Source: Geobacter sp.
Lineage (GTDB): Bacteria > Desulfobacterota > Desulfuromonadia > Geobacterales > Geobacteraceae
Reading direction: 5' to 3'
NCBI GenBank assembly: GCA_016177775.1
Contig: JACOUQ010000032.1
Location: forward strand, 1-64,000
Length of the DNA stretch: 64,000 nt
A model generated the notes under the pieces. That model worked only from the letters and a program-made list of their open reading frames with translations, made no database searches and was not told the origin of the DNA. How positions within the stretch are numbered: position 1 is the stretch's first letter; each line of letters opens with the position of its first letter. Positions 8,950-17,046 of this stretch are shown here, piece after piece. The position numbers were made by a program, and so were the translations under genes.

Positions 8950-9519
8950 CTATTCCTTCACCAGCGTATAGTCCGGCTCCAGCGCCCCCCGCAGGTCGAG
9001 ATGCCCCTTGAGGGTTTGCGCCTCCTTGCCGGCAACGAGGAACCTGACTTTTTTCACCTGGGGGAAATTGAAGCAGAGCGTATCAATGATGGAGTAAACC
9101 GCCGTGATTTCGGCGGAGCTTGCGGCCGGAAGCGCCGCAACCGTTTCCGGGGAGAGATCGAGCACGGCCGTGTCCCATTCCAGTTTAACCAGGGTCACAC
9201 CGGCACTCGCCGGGAGAGTCGGTGCAAGCTCGCCGATCGGGCCATTGGCAAGTTCTTCCAGAAGAACGGGAAGACATTCGCCAGGATCGGCACAAATGCC
9301 AATCTGCCTGGCCTCCCGCTTGAGCCCGCTACCATCCGGAGTCGCGAAGAACAGCGTGGCGACAAAAGGGGCGCCGGTCTCCGGCTGTACAGGAGCCTTG
9401 GAAATCAGCCGGCGCTCCATGTAGCGGTTCACCATCAGGGCACCGAAAACGAGCGCCACAAAGATAAAAGCAGCTAACAGAAGCGATTTTCTTCTGCGAA
9501 GTCGGTTATGCCTGCTCAT
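8950..9519 (-). CDS. GerMN-domain membrane-anchored protein
   Basis: 189 residues. An Arg-rich N-terminus is followed by one membrane anchor (about 12-30, LLLAAFIFVALVFGALMV). The rest resembles a GerMN (Gmad1-associated) domain: the conserved LLEELANGPIGE ... LAPTLPASAGV ... AVLDLS pattern and the closing SIIDTLCFNFPQVKKVRFLVAGKE. GerMN domains are found in extracytoplasmic proteins of spore formers and also of non-sporulating bacteria; function here is unknown but probably in the cell envelope. Its start overlaps the end of murI by 14 bases, so the two are translationally linked and envelope-related. Confidence 0.8.
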   Translation of the reverse strand: MSRHNRLRRRKSLLLAAFIFVALVFGALMVNRYMERRLISKAPVQPETGAPFVATLFFATPDGSGLKREARQIGICADPGECLPVLLEELANGPIGELAPTLPASAGVTLVKLEWDTAVLDLSPETVAALPAASSAEITAVYSIIDTLCFNFPQVKKVRFLVAGKEAQTLKGHLDLRGALEPDYTLVKE

Positions 9520-10342
9520 CTGCGGTACCTGTCGCGCGGTATTCTTCCAGGCTTACCTGGTGCACATCGCCAAGTCGGCCTCCCAGGAAACGATTTCCCA
9601 CACGGATAAACCCCGCCGGAACATCGGTGACGAAATAGTGGTGATTCCCATGCTCTGATTCGGGACGGAGCGTCCCCTGGATGCGAAGTATCTCCGCCAC
9701 GGTCCGGGCTGTTTCTTCGGCCGAATCGACCAGTTTCACGGCAGGCCCCATCACCTCTGCGATTACCCCCTTGAGGAGCGGATAATGGGTGCAGCCAAGG
9801 ACCAGAGTGTCCACTCCGGCCTCCCGCAGCCCGTCCAGGTAGGTGTGGGCGGTCATTCGGGCCACGTCGTTGTCGACCCACCCCTCCTCGGCAAGGGGGA
9901 CAAACAGGGGGCAGGCGCGGGTCAGCACCTCGACCTCCGGGTTGATCCGCTTGATGGCCTTGGCATAGGCGCTGCTCTTGATGGTCCCCTCAGTGCCGAT
10001 GACACCGACCTTGCCGGTGCGTGTCATTGCTGCGGCCCTGCGGGCGCCCGGCTCGATCACCCCGACAATGGGGATCGAATAATGCTTTTTCAGCTCTTCC
10101 AGGGCAACGGCCGACGCGGTATTGCAGGCCACTACCAGAAGCTTGATGTCGCGCTTCGCCAGAAAAGCGGCAATCTCCTCGGCATAGCGGATGACGGTCG
10201 CCGGCGACTTGGTGCCATATGGAACGCGGGCAGTATCGCCCAGATAAACGGTATCCTCCTGCGGCACTGCCCCGATGATCTCCTTGAGCACCGTAAGGCC
10301 ACCGACACCAGAATCGAATATCCCTATACCCTTCCAACTCAC
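9506..10342 (-). CDS. murI: Glutamate racemase
   Basis: 278 residues from the proposed GTG start at 10342, chosen because GGAGAG lies eight bases before it and the family motif GIGIFDSGVGGLTVL begins four residues in. The open frame extends to 10429, but that stretch has no family similarity and overlaps the promoter. Catalytic cysteines lie in VVACNTASA and VLGCTHYPLL. The enzyme makes D-glutamate for peptidoglycan. It is the first gene of the minus-strand run and overlaps the GerMN gene. Confidence 0.93.
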   Translation of the reverse strand: MSWKGIGIFDSGVGGLTVLKEIIGAVPQEDTVYLGDTARVPYGTKSPATVIRYAEEIAAFLAKRDIKLLVVACNTASAVALEELKKHYSIPIVGVIEPGARRAAAMTRTGKVGVIGTEGTIKSSAYAKAIKRINPEVEVLTRACPLFVPLAEEGWVDNDVARMTAHTYLDGLREAGVDTLVLGCTHYPLLKGVIAEVMGPAVKLVDSAEETARTVAEILRIQGTLRPESEHGNHHYFVTDVPAGFIRVGNRFLGGRLGDVHQVSLEEYRATGTADEQA

Positions 10343-10399
10343 CAGCGCAACTCTCCGAACGATCCGAACAAAAGTCAACAGACTGAAAACAAAGATGTT

Positions 10400-10429
10400 A
10401 TAGTATGTTATGCTTCGCCGGGTTGTCAA
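10400..10429 (-). promoter_or_regulatory. murI: Sigma-70-type promoter for murI
   Basis: On the minus strand TTGACA (10424-10429) and TACTAT (10400-10405) are separated by 18 bases and lie about 60 bases upstream of the proposed GTG start. This also argues against the longer upstream start. Confidence 0.6.
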
Positions 10430-10555
10430 GGTATTTGGGGTCAGCGCGCAAGGGTAGAAATTACTTGAAATACCGCCATAAAATCCTTTGATTCGCCATC
10501 AAAATCTGATAAGCAATACAAGTGAGTCATACCATCTCACAGCGGCTGGGGTGCC

Positions 10556-10891
10556 ATGCAAAAGGAAAAGATCGTCGACAGGACCAGGGAAGCGCTGGAA
10601 CCGCTCGAAACCGGCAACATAGTCGAGTTCATCCGGAATCTCTCCCTTCACACATTCGAGGAAAAACCCTGGCTGATCCTCGTCTTCCTGGCCATCCTGT
10701 TCTACGCCGTGATTCGGCGGTCGAGGTTCGTTCTCCTCTTCCTCTTCGCCTTCTTCTCTATCGTCGGGCTCATCACCTATGCCATGCCCACAGAGGGTGA
10801 GTTGAGCGCGAGGTCCCTCCTGCCGCTGGCCCTCGGCGGATTGGCCGTAGGCGGCGTGATCATCTATGTCGCCTTCATAAAGACGGAGTAA
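10556..10891 (+). CDS. Small integral membrane protein, function unknown
   Basis: 111 residues. An amphipathic N-terminal segment (about 1-38) is followed by three hydrophobic spans: PWLILVFLAILFYAVI, FVLLFLFAFFSIVGLITYAM and LLPLALGGLAVGGVIIYVAF. The ATG has GGGGTG just upstream. It ends eight bases before the HgdB-like gene and is probably co-transcribed with it and the activase. I do not recognise a family; the context hints at a membrane partner for that pair but proves nothing. Confidence 0.75.
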   Translation: MQKEKIVDRTREALEPLETGNIVEFIRNLSLHTFEEKPWLILVFLAILFYAVIRRSRFVLLFLFAFFSIVGLITYAMPTEGELSARSLLPLALGGLAVGGVIIYVAFIKTE

Positions 10892-10898
10892 CAATCAG

Positions 10899-11882
10899 TT
10901 GGACAGAGTCGGCTTCACCACAACCATTCCTCTGGAGATCCTGATCGCGGCAGGCAAAATCCCGGTCGATCTCAACAACGTCTTCATCACCAGCCCGCAA
11001 AGCCACCAGCTTATCGAAGATGCCGAGATCGAAGGTTTCCCGCGCAACATCTGCGGCTGGATCAAAGGAATCTACGCCGTGGCCCTGAAGGAAGGGATAC
11101 GGGAGATCATCGCTGTTACCGAGGGGGATTGCAGCAATACCAAGGCCCTCATGGAGGTCCTTTCTCTGAAGGGAGTCGCAACGGTCCCGTTCGCCTATCC
11201 CCACGACCGGGACCCCCAGACCCTGCGCCTGGAGATGGAAAAGCTGATGCGCCATTTCGGCGTGGAGCGGGATGCCGTGTACGAGGCCAAGGAGCGTCTC
11301 GACGTGATCCGGCGCAAGGTGTGGGAGATCGACCGGCTTACCTGGGAGGAGAACCTGGTTTCCGGGGGTGAGAACCACTACTTTCAGGTGGCCACCTCCG
11401 ACATGAACGGCGATCCGGACGTCTTCGAGGCGGAGATCGACGCCTTTCTAGGAGAGCTAAAGAATCGCCGCCCGTATTCGGACCAGATCCGCCTCGCCTA
11501 CATCGGCGTTCCTCCCATCGTGGAGGGCCTTTATCCATTCCTGGAGTCCCATGGCGCCAGGGTGGTCTTCAACGAGACCCAGCGCCAGTTCTCCATGCCC
11601 TACGGCGCGACTGACCTGGTGGAGCAGTACCGGGCATACACCTACCCCTACGACATATTTTTCCGCCTGGCCGACATCCTGATCGAACTGGAACGGCGGA
11701 GGGTGGACGCCGTCATTCACTACGTCCAGTCGTTCTGCTTCCGGCAGATCGAGGACATGATCGTGCGGAGCAAAATACCGCTGCCGGTCCTGACCCTGGA
11801 GGGAGACAAGCCATCGCTGCTGGACGCCCGTTCCAGGATCAGGATCGAAGGGTTCCTGGAAATGATTGAGGGCAGGGATTAG
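10899..11882 (+). CDS. 2-hydroxyacyl-CoA dehydratase/benzoyl-CoA reductase (HgdB/BcrC-like) family protein
   Basis: 327 residues from a TTG start. The family pattern is clear: an N-terminal domain with EGFPRNICGWIKG and VTEGDCSNTKAL, and a C-terminal domain with IHYVQSFCFRQIEDM. The three cysteines C52, C78 and C280 are the only ones in the protein and are placed as ligands of one [4Fe-4S] cluster. Family members accept a low-potential electron from an ATP-driven activase, encoded next. A second dehydratase subunit, normal for hydroxyglutaryl-CoA dehydratase, is missing. The substrate cannot be predicted. Three Cys argue against a double-cubane cluster. Confidence 0.85.
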   Translation: MDRVGFTTTIPLEILIAAGKIPVDLNNVFITSPQSHQLIEDAEIEGFPRNICGWIKGIYAVALKEGIREIIAVTEGDCSNTKALMEVLSLKGVATVPFAYPHDRDPQTLRLEMEKLMRHFGVERDAVYEAKERLDVIRRKVWEIDRLTWEENLVSGGENHYFQVATSDMNGDPDVFEAEIDAFLGELKNRRPYSDQIRLAYIGVPPIVEGLYPFLESHGARVVFNETQRQFSMPYGATDLVEQYRAYTYPYDIFFRLADILIELERRRVDAVIHYVQSFCFRQIEDMIVRSKIPLPVLTLEGDKPSLLDARSRIRIEGFLEMIEGRD

Positions 11883-11887
11883 AATCG

Positions 11888-11965
11888 AAGGCTGAAGGCT
11901 GAAGGCTGAAGGCTGAAGGCTGAAGGGTTGAAACTTGAAACTTGAAACTAGAAACTCGAAACTTC
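11888..11965 (+). repeat. Two adjoining 7-bp tandem repeat tracts at the activase start
   Basis: Five exact copies of AAGGCTG (11888-11922) are followed, after AAGGGTTG, by five copies of an AAACTTG-type heptamer (AAACTTG twice, AAACTAG, AAACTCG, AAACTTC; 11931-11965). The second tract is translated as the N-terminus of the activase; the first ends next to the only Shine-Dalgarno-like sequence. Confidence 0.85.
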
Positions 11966-12747
11966 ATATAGGCATCGACCTGGGGAGCCGCACGGCCAAG
12001 TTTGCCCTGCTGGAGGGAGAAAACGTCGTCAGACTCGCGGCACACGACACCATTACCTTCTACAAACGTTACGGAAGAGTGGAAGGGGACGATCTTATCC
12101 TGGACCTGGCAGCCAGTTCTCTTTTTTCCGAGACGGAAATTGAGCATGCCCAGATCACGGTAACCGGCTATGGCCGCAACACCTTGAACCTGCGGGGGGC
12201 GAAGGTGATTTCCGAGATCCGCGCCCACGTGGCCGGCGCCTTGTTTCAGACGGGGCTCAGGGACTTTACCCTCCTCGACTTGGGGGGGCAGGACTCCAAG
12301 GTGGCCCAGGTACGGGGAGGAAGGCTCGCCGATTTTGTCATGAACGACAAGTGCGCGGCCTCCAGCGGCCGCTATCTGGAGAACATGGCCTCGATACTGG
12401 AAGTATCGCTGGAGGAACTCTCCTCGCACTGGGAGGAGCCGGTGCGGCTTGACGCCACCTGCGGCATCTTCGGCGAATCGGAGCTGATCGGCCAGATCCT
12501 GCGAGGCCATCCCATGGCCAACCTCTGCGCCGGGGTGAACATGACCCTGGTGAAGCGGGTCCTGCCGATGCTGAAGCGGTTTCCGTCGGACAGGATCGTC
12601 CTCACCGGCGGCGTGGCACGAAATAACGCTATGGTCAGGCTCCTGCGGAAAGAGACCCGACAGGAGATCGTCGTACCGAATGAACCCCAGCACAACGGGG
12701 CGATAGGGTGTGCATTTTGGGGGCTGGGGCTGGAGGCTAGGGAGTAG
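11935..12747 (+). CDS. ATP-dependent acyl-CoA dehydratase activase (HgdC/BadF-like)
   Basis: 270 residues. ASKHA-fold ATPase with phosphate 1 motif IGIDLGSRTAKFAL, phosphate 2 motif LLDLGGQDSKV and an adenosine-type motif VLTGGVARNNAM. The two cysteines that hold the bridging [4Fe-4S] cluster of the homodimer are in NDKCAASSGRYLE and DATCGIFGESE. It couples ATP hydrolysis to electron transfer into the HgdB-like protein upstream. The only in-frame start after the stop at 11929 is TTG 11935, which lies within the heptamer repeat tract. The first 9-10 residues (LETRNSK) are repeat-encoded and not conserved in the family. Confidence 0.9.
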   Translation: MKLETRNSKLHIGIDLGSRTAKFALLEGENVVRLAAHDTITFYKRYGRVEGDDLILDLAASSLFSETEIEHAQITVTGYGRNTLNLRGAKVISEIRAHVAGALFQTGLRDFTLLDLGGQDSKVAQVRGGRLADFVMNDKCAASSGRYLENMASILEVSLEELSSHWEEPVRLDATCGIFGESELIGQILRGHPMANLCAGVNMTLVKRVLPMLKRFPSDRIVLTGGVARNNAMVRLLRKETRQEIVVPNEPQHNGAIGCAFWGLGLEARE

Positions 12748-12773
12748 TCCCTGATTTCAAAGGAGGCTTTTTA

Positions 12774-13058
12774 ATGAAATTCGGCAAGAAAGACTGGATT
12801 TTCGTTGTATTGATCCTGGCAGTGCTCGGCATTTTTTACGCCATCTCTGGCGAGGAAAAAACCAAAAAAGTGCCGCTCGACGATACCCACCGTCAGTTCT
12901 ATGACATGCTTAAGGCCGGCAAAAAGAAAATCGAGGTCGACCCCCTCTGCATCCAGTGCCATGATGGGGTAAAGATCCCCTTCCCGGCCAACCATCCGGT
13001 AAAACCCGAGGGTGGCCCGATGCGCTGCCTCTTCTGCCACAAGACTCACAAAAAGTGA
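12774..13058 (+). CDS. Small membrane-anchored diheme c-type cytochrome
   Basis: 94 residues. One N-terminal anchor (WIFVVLILAVLGIFYAI) is followed by a periplasmic part with two haem c motifs, CIQCH and CLFCH, and additional histidines (THRQF, NHPVK, KTHKK) that could be distal ligands. An AAGGAGG site precedes the ATG. The stop overlaps the GTG of the next gene (GTGA), so the two are translationally coupled. Likely an electron carrier at the outer face of the inner membrane. Confidence 0.88.
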   Translation: MKFGKKDWIFVVLILAVLGIFYAISGEEKTKKVPLDDTHRQFYDMLKAGKKKIEVDPLCIQCHDGVKIPFPANHPVKPEGGPMRCLFCHKTHKK

Positions 13059-13633
13059 CCACACTCAACCTTACCGCCGAGCTCGAAGGGTTGATTGCCG
13101 ACATCTCCTCCCGCATGGAGGAGTTCCGGCACATCGACCCGCAGAAAGTCCTGCTCTGCGTTTCCACAACGCGCACCGGCGGAGTGCACGGCACCTTCGC
13201 AAAAATCCACCCCCTGCGCTTCGAGGACGGCAGCCGGACCGCCGTCATCCGGCGCGGCCGGCGGAGCTTCAGATGCGAAATGCCCAGCATCAACCGCCAG
13301 GGAGAGGAGATGCTCTATGTCATCTACTTCCTGGTCCCCCGCTTTCTCAATCTCCCCCTCAGGGAGAAGCTCATCACCATCTTACACGAACTCTACCACA
13401 TCTCCCCCTCCTTCAATGGCGACCTCCGCCGCTTCCCCGGCCGCAACTACGCCCATGGCAGTTCTCTCATGGCTTACAATGATCGTATGGCAAAACTGGT
13501 CGATGCCTACCTGTTACTTACAGGGAGTGGGCAAAGGATCGCCTTTCTGGATGGCGATCTGGAGGCTTTGCGCGCCCGTCATCGCATGATTGTAGGCCGG
13601 AAGATGCCCATGCCCCGCATCACCATGACCTGA
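13055..13633 (+). CDS. Putative zinc metallopeptidase-like protein (HELYH motif)
   Basis: 192 residues, soluble, no signal peptide. The central segment ITILHELYHISP matches a HExxH zinc site, with further histidines downstream (NYAHGS) as a possible third ligand. The fold resembles phage/archaeal putative metallopeptidases, but I cannot confirm the family by eye. It starts at GTG 13055, four bases inside the preceding cytochrome gene. The C-terminus is basic (ARHRMIVGRKMPMPRI). Function unknown; regulatory or DNA-associated roles are possible. Confidence 0.7.
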   Translation: MTTLNLTAELEGLIADISSRMEEFRHIDPQKVLLCVSTTRTGGVHGTFAKIHPLRFEDGSRTAVIRRGRRSFRCEMPSINRQGEEMLYVIYFLVPRFLNLPLREKLITILHELYHISPSFNGDLRRFPGRNYAHGSSLMAYNDRMAKLVDAYLLLTGSGQRIAFLDGDLEALRARHRMIVGRKMPMPRITMT

Positions 13634-13739
13634 GTAAACCACTACTTCCGCATATTATTAAATATGAATAATAAATATCTATTGATTTTTACCGCCCGGT
13701 TTGTTACTTATAAAGTCAAAACCCACCGGTGGGAATGCA

Positions 13740-14228
13740 ATGGCACGTGCGTTATTACTAATTACAATTTCGGGTTTTCTTTTCTCCGTCTTTCCATCCG
13801 GGGCCATGGCTTTCAGCTACCAGATCGTGGACGAGGTCCGGCAAGCCGCAGAACGCGGTGAAGTTGAGGCGCAGACCAGGGTTGGCCTCATTTATGGCCG
13901 TGGGATCGGCGTTCAGAAGGACAAGGAAGAGGCGGTCAAATGGTTCAGACGGGCTGCAGAAGAGGGATATGCCGAAGCCCAGTGGAACCTGGGACTATGC
14001 TTTATCCGGGGGGACGGAGTCCCGCAGGATTTCGCCCAAGCGGCCGAATGGTTCAACAAGGCGGCAAATCAGGGCTTTTCCCATGCCCAGTTTGATATGG
14101 GAGTACTCCATCTGGACGGCATCGGCTTGCCCCAGGACCGGGAATTGGCGGTGGCATGGTTCAGAAAAGCCGCGGAGAACGGCCTCCAGGCCGCCGTCGA
14201 GACGTTGCGGGAAATGGGAGAAGAGTAA
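13740..14228 (+). CDS. Exported Sel1-repeat (TPR-like) protein
   Basis: 162 residues from ATG 13740, chosen because it gives a standard signal peptide (MARALLLITISGFLFSVFPS followed by GAMA). The mature protein is three to four Sel1 repeats of about 36 residues: ARVGLIYGRGIGVQKD-type units repeating AVKWFRRAAEEG, AAEWFNKAANQG and AVAWFRKAAENG. Such repeats mediate protein-protein contacts in the periplasm or outer membrane. A rho-independent terminator follows, so it is probably monocistronic. Confidence 0.9.
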   Translation: MARALLLITISGFLFSVFPSGAMAFSYQIVDEVRQAAERGEVEAQTRVGLIYGRGIGVQKDKEEAVKWFRRAAEEGYAEAQWNLGLCFIRGDGVPQDFAQAAEWFNKAANQGFSHAQFDMGVLHLDGIGLPQDRELAVAWFRKAAENGLQAAVETLREMGEE

Positions 14229-14264
14229 CCGCAACTCTGGCGACAACTTGACCGCATTGCACAA

Positions 14265-14296
14265 AAGGGCTACGCAAGTATGCCCTTTTTTTTTGC
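14265..14296 (+). terminator. Rho-independent terminator after the Sel1 gene
   Basis: AAAAGGGC (14265-14272) pairs with GCCCTTTT (14284-14291) and runs into a T tract. The remainder of the gap up to modA (to 14466) holds the modA leader; no ModE-like palindrome was recognised. Confidence 0.8.
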
Positions 14297-14466
14297 AGTT
14301 GTTCATGCTAATGAGTGTATTAACGTAACTTGTATAGGATGTGTAATCACCATCAAACAGGTCTGTCTGGGCGACACTGGCTGAAACGCGATTTTCGGCA
14401 CAGGATATGAAGATAGTTTGTTCGTAAGTCAACATCACGATCCGGACAAGAGAAGAAACACCTGCC

Positions 14467-15219
14467 ATGCGACGATTCGCGAAACAATTCATCTTGGCTT
14501 TCTGTCTCGTCATCCTTACAGCTTCGTTGTCTCTTGCCGGGGAGTTGACCCTCGCTGCGGCAGCGAGTCTCAGGGAAGCTGTCAACGAACTATCGGACGC
14601 CTTCATCAGGAAGCACCCCGACGTAAAGATTATCAAGAACTACGGGGCCTCGGGCACCCTGGCCAGACAGATAGAAGGGGGCGCCCCAGCCGACATCGTC
14701 ATCTCGGCAAACCTGGAATGGGTGAATTATCTCAAGGAGAAAAAGCTTGTAGAGCCTTCCACTATCGACACCTTCGCCTTCAACTCCCTGGTCTTCGTCG
14801 GCACGGCCAGCCGGAAGCTGACCGGCATGAAAGACCTCCCGAAGCTTGGCAAGATCGCCATAGGCAGCCCCAAGAGCGTGCCGGCCGGCGAATATGCAGT
14901 GAAGGCGATAAAGAAGCTTGGTTTGGAAAAGGAGCTCGCCGCCAAGCTGGTCATAGCCAAGGATGTACGGGAAGCGATGAAGTACGCCGAGCTGGGGGAG
15001 GTTGACGGCGCCTTCGTCTATCGGACCGACGCCCTGCTCCTCGGCAAAAGGACCAAAATCCTGTTCAATGTCCCGGAAGGGCTCCACGACCGGATCATCT
15101 ACCCCATGGTCCTGACATCAGCCGGGACCAGGAAAAAGGATGCCCGGGAATTCCTCGAGTTCCTCCGGTCGGCAGGGGCGAAGAACGTCCTTGCCAGGTA
15201 TGGCTTTCTGACAAGATAG
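14467..15219 (+). CDS. modA: Molybdate ABC transporter, periplasmic binding protein
   Basis: 250 residues with a signal peptide (about 1-24, ending SLSLAGE). Family signatures are ELTLAAAASLREAVNELSDAF, NYGASGTLARQIEGGAPADI and the C-terminal segment DRIIYPMVLTSAG. It captures molybdate or tungstate for the ModB-ModC importer encoded directly downstream. The spacing of seven bases to modB and the modB/modC overlap show one operon. Molybdenum or tungsten is needed by many anaerobic oxidoreductases. Confidence 0.93.
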   Translation: MRRFAKQFILAFCLVILTASLSLAGELTLAAAASLREAVNELSDAFIRKHPDVKIIKNYGASGTLARQIEGGAPADIVISANLEWVNYLKEKKLVEPSTIDTFAFNSLVFVGTASRKLTGMKDLPKLGKIAIGSPKSVPAGEYAVKAIKKLGLEKELAAKLVIAKDVREAMKYAELGEVDGAFVYRTDALLLGKRTKILFNVPEGLHDRIIYPMVLTSAGTRKKDAREFLEFLRSAGAKNVLARYGFLTR

Positions 15220-15226
15220 GTAACCA

Positions 15227-15910
15227 ATGATCTCATTTACCCCGGCAGACATGGATGCAATCCGGCTCTCGGCTAAAGTGGCCGTCACGGCTACACTGGT
15301 CTCGCTGCCGTTCGGCTTCCTTGTGGCATATGTGATGAGCTATGTCCCGTTTCGGGGAAAGACGCTGCTGGAGGTTCTTCTCAACCTCCCGCTGACCCTC
15401 CCGCCGGTGGTGATTGGCTACCTGCTTCTCCTCTCCGTCGGCAGAAACGGCTGGCTGGGACAGTATCTCGACGCGGCCGGGATCAGGATCGTCTTTACCT
15501 GGTATGCGGCGGCCATCGCTTCGGCGGTGGTGGGCTTTCCGCTCCTGGTCCGCTCCATCCGGATCGGCATGGAGTCCATCGACGAAAGGCTCATCCAGGC
15601 CTCCCGCACCTTGGGCGCCCGATGGTTCGACACCCTCTTCACCGTCATCCTCCCCCTCTCCCTGAGGGGGGTCCTGGCCGGCTCATCACTCATGTTCGGC
15701 CGCAGCCTCGGCGAGTTCGGCGCAACCATCATCGTCGCCGGGAACATCCCCGGCGTTACCCAGACCATGCCGCTGGCCATCTACGAGTATGCCAGCTCCC
15801 CCGGAGGGGAACGTATGGCGCTCGCCCTCTGTGTCGTGGCCATCATCCTCTCCATGGCGATCCTCTTCCTGCACGAGTACCTGGGGAGACGGATGGGGAG
15901 GAGGGACTGA
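15227..15910 (+). CDS. modB: Molybdate ABC transporter permease
   Basis: 227 residues with five to six membrane spans. It carries the permease EAA loop motif near SRTLGARWFDTLFTVILPLSLRG followed by FGRSLGEFGATIIVAGNIPG, which is characteristic of ModB and contacts ModC. Its TGA overlaps the ATG of modC. It acts in the inner membrane as a homodimer. Confidence 0.94.
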   Translation: MISFTPADMDAIRLSAKVAVTATLVSLPFGFLVAYVMSYVPFRGKTLLEVLLNLPLTLPPVVIGYLLLLSVGRNGWLGQYLDAAGIRIVFTWYAAAIASAVVGFPLLVRSIRIGMESIDERLIQASRTLGARWFDTLFTVILPLSLRGVLAGSSLMFGRSLGEFGATIIVAGNIPGVTQTMPLAIYEYASSPGGERMALALCVVAIILSMAILFLHEYLGRRMGRRD

Positions 15911-16965
15911 TGGATCTGCGGGTCCGGGTCAGAAAATCGTTCGGGGATTTCACCCTCAAGGCCGACTTTTCCGCGCAAGGAAAGAGGCTCGGGATCTTCG
16001 GCGAATCGGGGAGCGGGAAATCGACGCTCGTTAACATGCTGGCCGGGCTGGTGGACCCGGACGAGGGTGAAATCGTTCTCGATGGTGAAACCCTCTTCGA
16101 TTCAGCCAAGGGGACGAACCTCCCTCCAAACCAGAGAAGAATCGCGATGGTCTTCCAGCACCCGCTTCTTTTCCCACACATGAACGTGCGCGGGAACCTC
16201 CTCTATGGCTGGAAAAGGTGCGCCGTTGCAAATCGCCAGATCATGCCCGACGAGGTGGTAAGTGCGCTAAAGATCGGGCATCTCCTCGACCGCGGCGTCA
16301 ACAACCTGTCCGGCGGTGAAAAGCAGCGGGTGGCGCTCGGACGGGCAGTCCTTTCCAACCCGCGGCTTCTCCTGATGGACGAGCCCCTCTCAGCCCTGGA
16401 CGATTCCCTTCGCTTCGGGATCATTCCCTTTCTCCGCGATGTCTGCGACACCTTTTCCTTACCGTACATCTTCATCTCCCATTCCCTCGTGGAGATGCGG
16501 CTCATGGCCGACCGGGTGACGGTCTACGAGCGGGGCCGCCAGACACAGGAAACCACCCCGGACGGCCTGGCCCGCAAACGGATGGGGGCTAGCCCGGTCG
16601 GATACATCAACCTCCTGCGCCTCAGCGGCCCGCAGCCGAGCGACGGTCTCACCACCTACCGCTGGGGCGAGAACCGCCTTCTTCTCACCGCCCGCACTGA
16701 CGCGAAAGAAGCGCTCTTCGAGCTCTCATCCAAAGACATGATCCTTTTCAAAAAACACCCCGAGGCTATAAGCGCCAGGAACCTCCTCCGCTGCACCGTG
16801 CTTTCCACCTTCGAGGCCGGCAACAAGGCGGGCCTGGAGCTTAGATGCGGCGGCGAGCGCCTCGTTGCCGAAGTGGCACGTCAGGCTGTGGCCGAACTGG
16901 ACATCCGGGAAGGTGGTGAAGTCTTCGCTGCCATCAAGGCGTCCGCATTTCGGGAGCTGGGGTGA
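15910..16965 (+). CDS. modC: Molybdate ABC transporter ATP-binding protein
   Basis: 351 residues from ATG 15910, which overlaps the modB stop (TGATG). Walker A is GESGSGKS, the ABC signature LSGGEKQRVALGRA and Walker B LLLMDEPLSALDD, followed by the switch His (ISHSL). The C-terminal roughly 70 residues (from LLRCTVLSTF) form a single Mop/TOBE domain that binds molybdate and may down-regulate transport, as in the full-length ModC type. Confidence 0.94.
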   Translation: MDLRVRVRKSFGDFTLKADFSAQGKRLGIFGESGSGKSTLVNMLAGLVDPDEGEIVLDGETLFDSAKGTNLPPNQRRIAMVFQHPLLFPHMNVRGNLLYGWKRCAVANRQIMPDEVVSALKIGHLLDRGVNNLSGGEKQRVALGRAVLSNPRLLLMDEPLSALDDSLRFGIIPFLRDVCDTFSLPYIFISHSLVEMRLMADRVTVYERGRQTQETTPDGLARKRMGASPVGYINLLRLSGPQPSDGLTTYRWGENRLLLTARTDAKEALFELSSKDMILFKKHPEAISARNLLRCTVLSTFEAGNKAGLELRCGGERLVAEVARQAVAELDIREGGEVFAAIKASAFRELG

Positions 16966-16975
16966 ACAGGAGAGA

Positions 16976-17004
16976 TTGTAAAATATCCTCGAACACGCTA
17001 TGAT
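16976..17004 (+). promoter_or_regulatory. Sigma-70-type promoter for the fluoride channel gene
   Basis: TTGTAA (16976-16981), 17 bases, TATGAT (16999-17004), about 42 bases before the ATG at 17047. A GGGAG ribosome-binding site follows. No fluoride riboswitch consensus is visible in the short leader. Confidence 0.5.
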
Positions 17005-17046
17005 GTGTTGGCTTTGGCTCGAACCCAAATTTACGGGAGCCATTTT

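Noticed and set aside
11888-11965. CRISPR-like array
   Set aside because: The units are 7 bp, directly adjacent and without spacers; these are simple tandem repeats.
14297-14466. ModE operator or molybdenum-cofactor riboswitch ahead of modA
   Set aside because: No palindrome resembling a ModE box and no recognisable cofactor riboswitch core could be found by eye.
16966-17046. Fluoride riboswitch ahead of the fluoride channel gene
   Set aside because: The leader is only about 80 bases and does not contain the conserved GGNGAUG and CCNCC-type core; a plain promoter is visible instead.
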